From: a virus
Virus record (IMG/VR): IMGVR_UViG_3300045886_000013
Span: 1-42,154 of that record
Strand: one strand, 5' to 3'
DNA length: 42,154 nt
Each line of letters starts with the position of its first letter. Position 1 is the first letter of the stretch. The position numbers were made by a program, and so were the translations under genes. The notes under the pieces are model-generated. The model had not been told where the DNA came from. It ran no database searches and was given only the letters and a program-made list of their open reading frames with translations. Of this stretch, positions 1 through 8,618 are shown piece by piece.

Positions 1-660
1 ACCGGAGGACCGGGTTATTACGATACACCCTACACCGCACAGGAAGGACCGGCTTACGACAAGAGTACCTATCGCTGGATGACCGACAGCGGTGGAACCG
101 ATACCGCCATATGGGCTGGCACCTTGGTCGGCTCCGCTACGACGCTGGCCAACCCATTTGCCAACGGTGCCTACACCTACTACCGGCACACGTTACGGGA
201 ACAGAACTCTTATGGCGGCGGCTCCCCCGGCCCGCACGAGCCGCCCAACCCGACCTACTGGAAAAGCTATTACGAGATTTACCGTCAATACACGGCATAC
301 AGCCGGACGATCACCAGTGGTGGCGGGGGTGGTGCTGGCGGCAACGGCGGGCGCGGCATCGGTTACAACTCCCCCAATCAGGGTGGCAGCGGTGGTTCTC
401 CCGGTGCCGGTGGTCAAGCCTATGCAGGCTCCGGCGGCTATGGCGGAACCGGTGGAACGGGAGGGTCGTGGGGCGCGGTCGGCAATACCGGCAATACCGG
501 GGCGACAGGCAATGGCGGAAACTATGGCGGCGGCTATGGAGGAGCGGCGGGCGCTGGGGGTGGTGCTGCTGGTTATTCGATCTATGCGGCATCCAAGTGG
601 GGATACTGGTCACCCGGCACCAATAACGGCCCGTATGGTGGAGGCGTGGCGAACTCATGA
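1..660 (+). CDS. Glycine-rich virion/tail protein, 5'-truncated
   Basis: The reading frame is open from the first base, so the true start lies upstream and only the C-terminal 219 residues are present. The first 110 residues are rich in Tyr, Thr and Pro. A long stretch of Gly with Asn, Ser and Ala follows, with repeated GGS, GNTG and GGYGG units, and the tail is short and aromatic. Such Gly-rich domains are common in phage tail and fibre proteins, where they can form polyglycine-II-like adhesin bundles. No enzyme motif is visible. The stop overlaps the next start (ATGA), so it is translationally coupled to the downstream structural gene. A virion surface or tail role is inferred from composition and position. 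Confidence 0.75.
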   Translation, partial: TGGPGYYDTPYTAQEGPAYDKSTYRWMTDSGGTDTAIWAGTLVGSATTLANPFANGAYTYYRHTLREQNSYGGGSPGPHEPPNPTYWKSYYEIYRQYTAYSRTITSGGGGGAGGNGGRGIGYNSPNQGGSGGSPGAGGQAYAGSGGYGGTGGTGGSWGAVGNTGNTGATGNGGNYGGGYGGAAGAGGGAAGYSIYAASKWGYWSPGTNNGPYGGGVANS

Positions 661-2585
661 GTTGGACAAGCCTGAAGATTGCGCCCGGTCTGGTCAGAAA
701 CACCACAAGGTACGCCACGGCTGGCACGTGGTTCGACTGCTCGCTCGTCCGTTTCCGTGACGGCACTCCGGAGAAATGGGCCGGATGGGAAGAGGAGTAT
801 CCCGGCCTGAAGATGGACGGCATCTGCCGCTCGCTGCATCGGCACGGCGACCTACAGGGGTTCTCGTGGGTGAGCGCCGGAACCTCCAAGCGGTTCTACA
901 TGCTGTCAGACGACAATCAGTGGGACGTAACACCATGGGCTGGACCGGCAGTGACGCTCGGCACCGATCCACTAAGTGTCACCGATGGCTCAACCGTGAT
1001 GACCATCACCCAGAATACACACCAGCACTTCCCCGGTGACACGGTGTTCATCTCCGGCGCAACGGCTTTTGCCGGACTGCCGGACAGTGGCGACAACAAC
1101 ATCAACCGGGAATACATCATCCAGTCCTATGTGGATGACAACCACTACACGGTCACCCTGCCTGTTGCCGCGACGGCAACCACAACAGGAGGAGGAGCAG
1201 CGGTTCAGGCCCGCTATCTGCTTCGCGCTGGCACCGACGACTACATCATCGGCGGCGGCTGGGGATCGCTGACTTGGAACGAAGAGGAATGGGGCGGCGA
1301 ACCCGACAAGGCCATTCTGGATCAAATGGGCATCTGGTCGCAGGACAACTGGGGCGAGGATTTGCTCGCCTGTCCACTGAGTGGCGGCATCTATTACTGG
1401 GACGCCACCACACCGCAGAACAGGATGATCAACATCCTCGACATCCCTGAAGATTTCTTCGGTCCCGACACGCCGGGTGCCGATGGGCACGCCCCGCAGG
1501 AAGCGGAGTTCATTATCATCTCGCACCGTGACCGGCACTGTCTGGCGTTCGGCGCATCGGCTTTCATGGGAGGCGGCATCAAGGAACCGATGTCATTCCG
1601 CTGGTGCAGTCAAGAGAACATCCTCAATTGGGATGACGCCAACAAGACGACCGGGACTGCCGGAACCCTGCCGCTGTCGAACGGCTCCAAGTTTGTCGCC
1701 GGTCATGCGACGGCGCGTGAAATTCTGGTGTGGACGGATCAGGCAATGTACTCGGTCCAGTATGTCGGTGCGCCGCTGATCTACGTGGCGGAACTCCTCG
1801 ACCGCTGGTCCGACATTGCCGGGATGAAGGCGGTCTGTTCCTACAATGGCGTGGTCTACTGGATGGGACGCTCCGGCATCTATGCCTATTCGGGGCGCAC
1901 GGAGAAGGTGCCCTGCCCGATTTGGGGCTATGTCTCCGACCGCATGGATACCGACCAGTTCCCGAAGATTTATGCCAGCGCCAACCAGAAGCACAACGAA
2001 GTGCTGTGGTTTTATCCAAGCGCCGAAAGCGGTGGCATGATTGACAGCTATATCGCCTTCAATGTGATGGAGCAGATATGGACCTTCGGCAATCTGCACC
2101 GCACTGCATGGCTGGATGTCGATGCCTTGCATGGAGCGATTGCCGCGACCGATGATGGACGCATATTCGCCCACGATGTCGGTGCCGACGACGGGTCCAC
2201 CTCACCGGTTTCACCGCTTAATGCCTTCATCGAAAGCGGCCCCATTGAACTGTCTTCGGAAGGCAGCTTCGACAAGGGCGACAAGATGATGTTCGTACGG
2301 CGTATCCTACCCGATGTTACGTTCCGCGAAGGCGTAACATCGTCCGATGCGCCGCAGATGAACATCGTCTTGAGAATGATGGACAAACCGGGTGGCGGCT
2401 TCGTGCAGGAAGAGAGCCGGGAAACACAGCGCACCGCGACCATTCCCATCGAAGAGTTTACCGAAGAGGCGTGGGTCCGGTTGCGCGGACGGTCGATGAC
2501 GGTCAGAGCGGAGAGCAACACGACCGGCACCAACTGGCGTATGGGTATCGTTCGCATCGATGCACGGACGGATGGACAGCGATGA
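657..2585 (+). CDS. Large virion structural protein (probable tail hub/propeller-like)
   Basis: 642 residues, starting at an ATG that overlaps the upstream stop (ATGA). The N-terminus carries the pattern SLVRFRDGTPEKWAGW, which I associate with a structural protein widespread in podovirus-like phages. Residues of about 100-180 form an inserted beta domain with the pattern H-F-GDTVFISGA...INREYII...D-N-YTVTL, typical of small phage adhesin modules. The remainder has repeated W/G-rich strands (for example near VYWMGRSGIYAYSG) that suggest a beta-propeller. A position directly before tail-fibre genes supports a tail or DNA-stabilisation role similar to P22 gp10, but that homology is inference. 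There are no catalytic motifs. Confidence 0.65.
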   Translation: MSWTSLKIAPGLVRNTTRYATAGTWFDCSLVRFRDGTPEKWAGWEEEYPGLKMDGICRSLHRHGDLQGFSWVSAGTSKRFYMLSDDNQWDVTPWAGPAVTLGTDPLSVTDGSTVMTITQNTHQHFPGDTVFISGATAFAGLPDSGDNNINREYIIQSYVDDNHYTVTLPVAATATTTGGGAAVQARYLLRAGTDDYIIGGGWGSLTWNEEEWGGEPDKAILDQMGIWSQDNWGEDLLACPLSGGIYYWDATTPQNRMINILDIPEDFFGPDTPGADGHAPQEAEFIIISHRDRHCLAFGASAFMGGGIKEPMSFRWCSQENILNWDDANKTTGTAGTLPLSNGSKFVAGHATAREILVWTDQAMYSVQYVGAPLIYVAELLDRWSDIAGMKAVCSYNGVVYWMGRSGIYAYSGRTEKVPCPIWGYVSDRMDTDQFPKIYASANQKHNEVLWFYPSAESGGMIDSYIAFNVMEQIWTFGNLHRTAWLDVDALHGAIAATDDGRIFAHDVGADDGSTSPVSPLNAFIESGPIELSSEGSFDKGDKMMFVRRILPDVTFREGVTSSDAPQMNIVLRMMDKPGGGFVQEESRETQRTATIPIEEFTEEAWVRLRGRSMTVRAESNTTGTNWRMGIVRIDARTDGQR

Positions 2586-3214
2586 GGGATGACCTATCCG
2601 CTCCTAACTTGGGACAGGCCAAGCGAGATGGTTTCGACGCTCCCTTCTTTTGGCAGTCCTATCACACCATCGAACAGTGGATGACCCGCATCCTGTCAAA
2701 GGGACCGCTCAATGTCAGCAAACTGACAGCCGACGAAGTGATTACCGATAAGCTGTCAGCCAAAGCTGCGAACATTAATGGAGAGGATATCGCGACCAAA
2801 GCCTACGTCGATGCCGGTGACGCAACGCTAGCCAATGACAAGGTGGCCAAGGCTGGCGACATTGTGACAGGATCGTTGGAGATCAATGAAGACCTCACCG
2901 TGCATGGCGATACCCTCATCAATGGGCCGTTCATTGCAGAGGTCAACGCTGAGTTCAATGGCAATGCACAGTTCTGGAACACCACCACAACTCTTGGTGG
3001 GGATGTTCTTTTGTATGGTCACATAACGCCGAACGCCAACGGTTTCTCCAATCTTGGTTCAGCCACGAAGCGGTTCGGCACCATCTACACTTCGGACCTG
3101 AGCCTTAAGAACAACGTTGGAGACTGGACCATCGTGGAGGGTGCGGACGATCTGTTCATCACCAACAATAGGACGAACACGACCTACAAGTTCGTTCTGC
3201 AAAAGGTGGGTTGA
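2582..3214 (+). CDS. Tail fibre protein
   Basis: 210 residues; the start is the ATG overlapping the previous stop by four bases. The N-terminal part (FWQSYHTIEQWM, then ILSKGPLNVSKLTADEV) looks like an attachment and coiled region. The middle has beta-helix-like repeats (NINEDLTVHGDTLINGPF-type strands). The C-terminus contains NLGSATKRFGTIYTSDLSLK and DWTIVEGADDLFITNN, motifs frequent in phage tail fibres just before an endosialidase-type chaperone domain or fibre tip. The gene is coupled to three downstream C1q-like proteins by stop/start overlap, so it probably supplies the shaft while those supply tips. Recognition rests on motif memory, not on a database hit. Confidence 0.65.
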   Translation: MRDDLSAPNLGQAKRDGFDAPFFWQSYHTIEQWMTRILSKGPLNVSKLTADEVITDKLSAKAANINGEDIATKAYVDAGDATLANDKVAKAGDIVTGSLEINEDLTVHGDTLINGPFIAEVNAEFNGNAQFWNTTTTLGGDVLLYGHITPNANGFSNLGSATKRFGTIYTSDLSLKNNVGDWTIVEGADDLFITNNRTNTTYKFVLQKVG

Positions 3215-3756
3215 TGCCTATCGATATCGGTGGCGCTTTCACGATCTCAGGAGCCAGTGGTTCGCAAGCCCTGAAGATTGCCGGGACCGCTGATGGATTG
3301 GTCATCGACACCACAGGCCGTTCTTTCACGCCGAACCAGCCGGGTTTCAACGCTGGCCTGACCACCGATCCCGGTTGGGTTGCACAGCCCGCTGACACTT
3401 GGGTCTACCAGAACTATTTCAACAACACGACTTACAACAAGGGATATGCATCGAACCGCTTCACCGCGCCGGTTGCGGGGCGCTACTGGTTCCACGTTTA
3501 CAGCTATCACAACAAGGCATCGTCAACGGCTGGAACGGGATGGGTCTATGCACAGGTCTATATCAATGGGGTTGCAGTGGGACCGCACCAGATTATCGGG
3601 CATCCTAACCCTGCTAGTCATTCTTACGGGGCAGAACAGGCCATCGTTCTGAACATGGCGGCGGGCGACTACGCCGATATGTACATCTATGCCAGTGGGG
3701 CAGGCACAAATTGCTATCGCCGTTATTCCGGCTTTGAAGGTTATCTGGTGGGCTAG
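3214..3756 (+). CDS. C1q/jelly-roll-like putative receptor-binding protein, copy 1
   Basis: 180 residues from the ATG that overlaps the preceding TGA (TGATG). A short N-terminal beta segment (IGGAFTISGASGSQ) is followed by a C1q/TNF-like beta sandwich. The signature strand is RFTAPVAGRYWFHV near residues 85-100, then a stretch that reads as the GDY strand (NMAAGDYADMYIYA), and the protein ends in GFEGYLVG. C1q-like domains form trimeric receptor-binding tips on phage fibres. Two paralogues follow immediately. Carbohydrate or surface-protein binding is inferred; no catalytic residues are seen. Confidence 0.6.
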   Translation: MPIDIGGAFTISGASGSQALKIAGTADGLVIDTTGRSFTPNQPGFNAGLTTDPGWVAQPADTWVYQNYFNNTTYNKGYASNRFTAPVAGRYWFHVYSYHNKASSTAGTGWVYAQVYINGVAVGPHQIIGHPNPASHSYGAEQAIVLNMAAGDYADMYIYASGAGTNCYRRYSGFEGYLVG

Positions 3757-4317
3757 ATGGGCTTCGATCTCAACGGCACTCAACTGACTGCCACCCAAGG
3801 CTTTGAAGTGATGTCGGGGGCTACGCAGTTTCTGCGGATTACGCCTGCCGGTCTGTTCCGACGCAATGCCATGCAGCCGATGTTCCGCGCCGGAAATTCC
3901 GGCACCGCAGCCGGTGTTGCCTATGGTACGACTGCTTGGACTGCGATCAATTTCAACGCCACCAACGTCAATGTCGGGTCATGCTTCAACACCAGTACGC
4001 GGCGCTTCACTGCGCCGGTCGCCGGAATGTACCTGTTCAGTGCATCGGCATATTACAACACCCCCGCTACGGCGGGCGTGAACTACGCTCACGGCATGTT
4101 CTGGGTCAATGGCGATAGTGTCGGGAGGCGACCCGGTGGGCCGCAGCACAGGCTATATACGCATGGGCTGACGCAGGGATACAGCGGCGACAACGATAGC
4201 ACCGAGATCATTCCGCTTCTCGCGGGCGACTATGTGGAGTTCCGCAATGCTGCCGCAGGGACCGATCTTGCGATTGTTCCGCAATACTCGCGCTTTGAGG
4301 GGTATCTGTTGGGCTGA
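3757..4317 (+). CDS. C1q/jelly-roll-like putative receptor-binding protein, copy 2
   Basis: 186 residues, starting directly after the stop of copy 1. It has the same architecture as its neighbour: N-terminal beta segment (DLNGTQLTATQGFEVMSG), a core with RRFTAPVAGMYLFSASAYY, the LLAGDYVEFRNAA strand and the terminal SRFEGYLLG. The loop between the core strands (HGMFWVNGDSVGRRPGG region) differs from the other copies, as expected for specificity loops. The stop overlaps the start of copy 3 (TGATG), so the copies are probably translated together. Paralogy with the flanking genes is visible in the sequence; the receptor-binding role is inferred. Confidence 0.6.
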   Translation: MGFDLNGTQLTATQGFEVMSGATQFLRITPAGLFRRNAMQPMFRAGNSGTAAGVAYGTTAWTAINFNATNVNVGSCFNTSTRRFTAPVAGMYLFSASAYYNTPATAGVNYAHGMFWVNGDSVGRRPGGPQHRLYTHGLTQGYSGDNDSTEIIPLLAGDYVEFRNAAAGTDLAIVPQYSRFEGYLLG

Positions 4318-4871
4318 TGGGACTTGATATCAACAACACGACGCTGACGCAGGCCAGCGGAACACTCACCATCAACACGGGTGTAACAACCTCTCTCACG
4401 TTGGCGGGTGCGCTGATGCGACCGAACAATGCGCTGTTCTCAGCCAATGGACCGGGCACTTGGACCTATCTGACCGCAGGGGCATGGAACAAGCTTTCGA
4501 TGCCGAATGTCATCATCAACGCCAGCAATTGCTATAGCGGTGCAAGTGCAAGGTTTACTGCGCCGGTCGATGGGAAATATGCGTTCCAGCTTGCTTTGTA
4601 CCTTCTCAAGGATGAAGCCCCTGCTGACCGTTATTTCCATCCGATCTTCGCCGTGAATGGCGCAATGGGCGGGCGCACGGTCAATCCTTCCTACCCTGAT
4701 TATCGATTACGCGGCCACGGCTGGGGGATAGCCGCTTACTTTTGGGGCAATCTCTCTGAAAATTATGATCTCCTCGCTGGTGATTACGTCGAGCCTTACT
4801 CGTACTCATCGTATGCCACCAATCGCTGGTATCCGGCAAACTCCCGCTTCACCGGCTTCATGATGGGATAG
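4317..4871 (+). CDS. C1q/jelly-roll-like putative receptor-binding protein, copy 3
   Basis: 184 residues, coupled to copy 2 by a TGATG overlap. It keeps the N-terminal MGLDINNTTLTQASGTLTI strand, the core ARFTAPVDGKYAFQLALYLL, the LLAGDYVEPYSYSS strand and a terminal SRFTGFMMG equivalent to EGYLLG in the others. It is the most diverged of the three, with a longer loop rich in Tyr, Arg and His before the GDY strand. It is the last gene of the fibre cassette. Function as an alternative or additional host-recognition tip is inferred from fold and context. Confidence 0.58.
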   Translation: MGLDINNTTLTQASGTLTINTGVTTSLTLAGALMRPNNALFSANGPGTWTYLTAGAWNKLSMPNVIINASNCYSGASARFTAPVDGKYAFQLALYLLKDEAPADRYFHPIFAVNGAMGGRTVNPSYPDYRLRGHGWGIAAYFWGNLSENYDLLAGDYVEPYSYSSYATNRWYPANSRFTGFMMG

Positions 4872-4875
4872 GACC

Positions 4876-5172
4876 ATGCCGACCATCACGATCATACTGA
4901 CCGACGCAGAGATGAAAGCACTCGAATATGTAGCGGTGGACCCGGTGGAGTGGGTCACCAACTTCACCAAGAACCGCTGTGAAGCTGCCATGCAGGAAAT
5001 ATACGAGAACGAGATAAAGCGGCTGAATGCAGACCCAGATGTCGAGAGCATCCCAGCCGATCCGGCTGAAGTGTTGCGTAACGCCCCAATCGTGAGCGCA
5101 GCCGAACGCCAAGCGGAGTTTCTGGCTAACCCGCCAATCCCACCCATTGAGCCAGAAGGAGAGAAGCAATGA
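4876..5172 (+). CDS. Small conserved tail-region protein of unknown function
   Basis: 98 residues following the fibre cassette with only four bases between. It opens with a short strand (TITIILTDAEMKALEYVA), then an amphipathic helix containing DPVEWVTNFTKNRCEAAMQE, and ends in an acidic Pro-rich tail (NPPIPPIEPEGEKQ). Proteins with the DAE-KAL-Y-A-DP-EW pattern occur next to phage tail-fibre genes; their function is not known to me. Position suggests an assembly or structural accessory role. The stop overlaps the next start by four bases. Confidence 0.6.
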   Translation: MPTITIILTDAEMKALEYVAVDPVEWVTNFTKNRCEAAMQEIYENEIKRLNADPDVESIPADPAEVLRNAPIVSAAERQAEFLANPPIPPIEPEGEKQ

Positions 5173-5342
5173 TTGGTGATCCAGAAAGGCCAGACAGCAC
5201 CGAAGAACCACAGACGCCACCTCCTGCTCCCAATGAACTGCCACCGGAGGAGCCGGAAGAGGAAGAGGACGGCGAAGAAGAAAGCGGAGACGCTGGCGAA
5301 GGGGATGCGGGTAACGATCCCGGCACGCGCGATCCAAGATAA
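5169..5342 (+). CDS. Very acidic Pro-rich small protein
   Basis: 57 residues from an ATG that overlaps the previous stop (ATGA). More than a third of the residues are Asp or Glu, including a run around EEPEEEEDGEEES, with Pro-rich flanks. No fold is predictable and the protein is probably disordered. Highly acidic small proteins in phage late operons can be scaffolds, DNA mimics or chaperones, but nothing here discriminates between these. The next gene starts 12 bases downstream with no own promoter visible. The call as a real gene rests on tight coupling and uninterrupted frame. Confidence 0.5.
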   Translation: MIGDPERPDSTEEPQTPPPAPNELPPEEPEEEEDGEEESGDAGEGDAGNDPGTRDPR

Positions 5343-5354
5343 GGACTAAAAGCC

Positions 5355-7094
5355 ATGACTGACATGAGGCATGCTGCCCAACAAGTGGCGGCACGGGGAA
5401 GGTTTGGCGACACCATGCTCCTGCATGTGTCACCGGCTGAGTTGGAGGGCATTGCCTCGCTCATTCCCGGTGGTCTGACCACCAACCCTCAAACAGGTTT
5501 GCCGGAAGCATTCTTCTTCCTGCCTTTCTTGGCATCCCTGTTCGGGGCTGCTGCTCCTGCCGCTGCGGCGGCAACGGCAGCGGCTCCAGCCTTGGCGGCG
5601 GGGGCCGGGGCAGCGGCAGCAGGAGCAGGAACGGCGGCTGCTCTTGGTGCGCCAGCCGCCGCTATGACGGCTGGCACGCTCGCTTCGGCAGCGGCTCCAG
5701 CCATCACGACCGGACTTGGCACGGTGACCGGAGGGCTGGGCGGTCTGATGAAGGGTGTCGGTGCGATAGGCAAAGGCATCGGCTCCCTGTTTGGTGCCGG
5801 TCAGGCTCCAGCGGCACAGGTTGCAGGGAATGCGATCCGCCATGTCGGAGGTGCCGGTTCGGCAGCAGCCAACTTTGCTCCAGCGGCAGGATCGTTTGCC
5901 GCCATGCATCCGCCGATCACCGCCGCGACGATGGCCCCGGCGGCGCAGACGGCAGTCAAGACAGCCGTCACACCTCCAGCCAAGGGTGGCATCCGTGGAC
6001 TGTTCACCATGAAGAACCTCCCGCTACTGGCAGTCGGGGCGCAGGGTCTGAGCAACATGGTGGGCGGTCTGTTCCAGAAGAAGGAGAAGGGCGAGAAGTC
6101 CCGCGACATCTCCAAGATCAAGTACAGCGGTGGCGATGCCAGCTTCCCAGAGCGGGCAGAGAGCGCCGCCTATCGCGAACACAACTACTTCCCCAACTAC
6201 CAGTACGCCCAAGGCGGCATCGTCACGCTGGCCGATGGCGGCATGGTCGATCCGCAGATGCAGCAGCCGCAGGACTTGAGTTTCCCGATGGCGGGCGTTC
6301 CCGCTGGCGGCACCGATGAAGCCCCGGCGCTGGAGGACATTCCGTCCAGCCCATATCCCACATCACAGATTGGCACAGAGCCGGAACCCACTGGAGAGAC
6401 GGCGGAACCCACCACCGACAATGACCGCGAACTGATCGCCCAGACGGTCGAGGTGATACAGGGGAAGATACCGCCACAGGATGCCCAGCCGATCATCTTG
6501 TCCTTCGTGCAGGAGTTCGGTGAACCGGCGCTTCAGGACTTGGCGGCACGGGTCAAGGCAATGCCGAAGAGTGAAGGGCGCAGCGATGGCATGTCGGACA
6601 GCATCCCGGCAATGATCGACGGCAAACAACCCGCCGCCCTCAGTGAGGGCGAGTATGTGGTTCCCGCCGATGTGGTTTCAGGAATGGGCAACGGCTCCAC
6701 CCAAGCTGGTGCGCAGGCGCTCGACGGCATGGTGGGCGATGTTCGCACTGCCAGAACCGGTTCGCCACAACAGCCACCGCAGATGAATACCGGAGGGCTG
6801 GTCAGTTCCTACGCCCAAGGCGGCATCGTCGGACTGAAGAAGGGCGGCAAGGTCAGGGTCGAGGAAGTCCCGGTGATCCTGAACTACGGAGAGCAGCGGC
6901 TTCAGGAACAGATGGAGCCGCGTGACGTGATCTGGGGCGAACCCGATCTGATCAACCGGTCCCGCCTGCAAGGGATTTTCAGGGACTACAACATCCCGGC
7001 TCAAGCCATTCCCGGCACCGGTTACACGGAAGAATGGGCAAAGGGTCAGGGTGCATATCAAAGGGCCATGCGCGAACTCGCCCGTGGCAGATAG
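5355..7094 (+). CDS. Internal virion/structural protein with Ala-rich hydrophobic region
   Basis: 579 residues. The N-terminus MTDMRHAAQQVAARGRFGDT followed by HVSPAELEGIASL resembles a structural protein recurrent in podovirus-like phages. Residues of about 50-130 are an Ala/Gly-rich hydrophobic stretch that could insert in a membrane during ejection. Two YAQGGIV...GG motifs (near 6205 and 6815) match motifs in the next two large virion genes. A C-terminal segment (EVPVILNYGEQRLQEQMEPR onward) is better folded in appearance. It is part of the block that precedes the giant ejection protein. An internal or ejected virion role is inferred; no enzyme motif is seen. Confidence 0.62.
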   Translation: MTDMRHAAQQVAARGRFGDTMLLHVSPAELEGIASLIPGGLTTNPQTGLPEAFFFLPFLASLFGAAAPAAAAATAAAPALAAGAGAAAAGAGTAAALGAPAAAMTAGTLASAAAPAITTGLGTVTGGLGGLMKGVGAIGKGIGSLFGAGQAPAAQVAGNAIRHVGGAGSAAANFAPAAGSFAAMHPPITAATMAPAAQTAVKTAVTPPAKGGIRGLFTMKNLPLLAVGAQGLSNMVGGLFQKKEKGEKSRDISKIKYSGGDASFPERAESAAYREHNYFPNYQYAQGGIVTLADGGMVDPQMQQPQDLSFPMAGVPAGGTDEAPALEDIPSSPYPTSQIGTEPEPTGETAEPTTDNDRELIAQTVEVIQGKIPPQDAQPIILSFVQEFGEPALQDLAARVKAMPKSEGRSDGMSDSIPAMIDGKQPAALSEGEYVVPADVVSGMGNGSTQAGAQALDGMVGDVRTARTGSPQQPPQMNTGGLVSSYAQGGIVGLKKGGKVRVEEVPVILNYGEQRLQEQMEPRDVIWGEPDLINRSRLQGIFRDYNIPAQAIPGTGYTEEWAKGQGAYQRAMRELARGR

Positions 7095-7110
7095 GACAAG
7101 GAGACAGGTC

Positions 7111-8184
7111 ATGGGTATGGGTGCTGGTGGTGGAAAGGGCGCTGGCGGACAGGCACTGAGCCAGTTGGCTTCGCAAGGCAGAGGTGCCGGTGCGCCACCG
7201 GGAGGTCAAGCCGCCTTTGCACGGCCCTATCAACAGGCCATGCAGCAGCGCATGGCGCAAGCCAGACCAGCCGCCATGCAAGCGAGGGCGCAGATGCCGC
7301 CAAGGCCGATGGCACCGCAGGCGGCGCAGCTTCAGCAGGCATACCAGCAGTTCGCGGCAGGCAGACCGCCGCCTCCCATGCCGGGAGGAAAAGGTGGACC
7401 CGGCGCTCCCATGCAGGCAGGAAAGGGTGGACCCGGAGGAATGATGCCGGGAGGACAGCCGGTTGGTGGACCACCCGGACTGGGTGGACTTGCCGGTCTG
7501 TGGTTCAACCAGCAGAGAACCCCACCGCCCGCAGCCGCACCCGATCCGATGGCCGCTGCCAATACGCCAGCCGCGATCACCAATGCGTTCGGGTCCACGG
7601 TATCGGGAGCAGCCCCTGTCACACCGACAGAACCGATGGCACCGGCACCTGAAGTACCGGCTTACGCTGGCGCACCCAACTCTCTGTACCGTGGCGGCAT
7701 CGTCAGTCTCGCCAATGGGGGCGCAGTCTGGGAACCCGCTAGCCGGGGTGGCGTAACACTTGCGCCAGCCGCTCCGGCTCCAGTGGCTCCGGCACCTGTT
7801 GCTCCGGCACCTGTCGCAGCGACACCGGCAGCAACGGTTTCTTGGAAACCCGGCGCAGCAGCAACCACCGGCAACACCGGCAGCATGTTCAGCGGCATCA
7901 ACATGAGTGAGATCAAGACGCCGGAGAAATTTGTTGCGGGTCCGAAACAAACGATCTGGCAACCGCCAGCCAAGGTGGAAGACACCTCAACCAAGAACAA
8001 GGGCATCAGCAAGTTCGACATGTTCATCGGCGGCATGGGTGCTGGCGGACAGAAATACCTCCAGCAGAAATACGCGAAAGACCCGAACTACAGGCCGACC
8101 GATCTGCAACGCATGCAGATGATGAACAAGGGTGGCTCCGGTCTGTATGCCGGTGGTCCGAAGGCAGGAGGACAGCGGGGATGA
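7111..8184 (+). CDS. Low-complexity Gly/Pro/Ala-rich virion protein
   Basis: 357 residues. The ATG at 7111 was chosen because it follows a good Shine-Dalgarno (AAGGAGA) and starts the composition typical of the protein; an earlier in-frame ATG lies within the upstream gene. The protein is rich in Met, Gly, Gln and Pro, with GKGGPGAPM/GKGGPGGMM repeats and a tandem PAPVAPAPVA run at about 7771-7830. It carries one RGGIVSLANGG motif shared with neighbouring virion proteins. The C-terminus (KGISKFDMFIGGMGAGGQKY onward) is more ordered. It is probably an internal virion or tail component; it overlaps the next gene by four bases. Confidence 0.58.
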   Translation: MGMGAGGGKGAGGQALSQLASQGRGAGAPPGGQAAFARPYQQAMQQRMAQARPAAMQARAQMPPRPMAPQAAQLQQAYQQFAAGRPPPPMPGGKGGPGAPMQAGKGGPGGMMPGGQPVGGPPGLGGLAGLWFNQQRTPPPAAAPDPMAAANTPAAITNAFGSTVSGAAPVTPTEPMAPAPEVPAYAGAPNSLYRGGIVSLANGGAVWEPASRGGVTLAPAAPAPVAPAPVAPAPVAATPAATVSWKPGAAATTGNTGSMFSGINMSEIKTPEKFVAGPKQTIWQPPAKVEDTSTKNKGISKFDMFIGGMGAGGQKYLQQKYAKDPNYRPTDLQRMQMMNKGGSGLYAGGPKAGGQRG

Positions 8185-8618
8185 GTTCGATGATTACCGC
8201 AGTCCCGCGTGAGCACATCTCCAACGTCTGGCTGTCGATCAGTCCCGACATGGACAAGGCGATCAAGCGAACGCATGGCCGCTTCCACAATGTCGATATC
8301 CTGACATCGCTGCTTGAGGGCGTGGCGTCCCTGTGGCTGGCGCTTCATGACAAGGAGATCATCGGCTCGCTGGTGTTCGTCATCACCGAATATCCCAGCG
8401 GCATGAAGTGCGGACGCATCGACTACATCGCGGGCAAGAACCGCGAAGAGTGGTTCGATGACATGTGGAACGCCATCGTGGACTACGCCAGAGATCAGGG
8501 CTGCACATCCATGGAGATGGTCGCTCGCCCCGGCACCGCTGCCTACGTGGACAAGTGGGGCGGCAAGCGCATGGGCATCCTGATGGAGTACGACATAAAG
8601 GAAAAGACCGATGGGTAA
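8181..8618 (+). CDS. GNAT-like fold phage protein
   Basis: 145 residues, starting at an ATG overlapping the upstream stop. The sequence ITAVPREHISNVW, SLWLALHDKEIIGSLVFVITEYP, GRIDYIAGKNREEWFDDMW and the end with ARPGTAAYVDKWGGKRMG follow the order of strands and helices of the GNAT acetyltransferase fold. This family is common in phages between virion genes. The pyrophosphate-binding loop is poorly conserved (RIDYIAGKNREEW lacks a clear Q/RxxGxG/A). Acetyltransferase activity is therefore uncertain and a structural role is possible. The stop lies eight bases inside the next gene. Confidence 0.5.
   Translation: MSSMITAVPREHISNVWLSISPDMDKAIKRTHGRFHNVDILTSLLEGVASLWLALHDKEIIGSLVFVITEYPSGMKCGRIDYIAGKNREEWFDDMWNAIVDYARDQGCTSMEMVARPGTAAYVDKWGGKRMGILMEYDIKEKTDG

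Noticed and set aside
7771-7830. Tandem repeat considered as a CRISPR-like or regulatory repeat
   Set aside because: It is an in-frame Pro-Ala-Pro-Val coding repeat without spacers; no CRISPR array was seen anywhere in the window.
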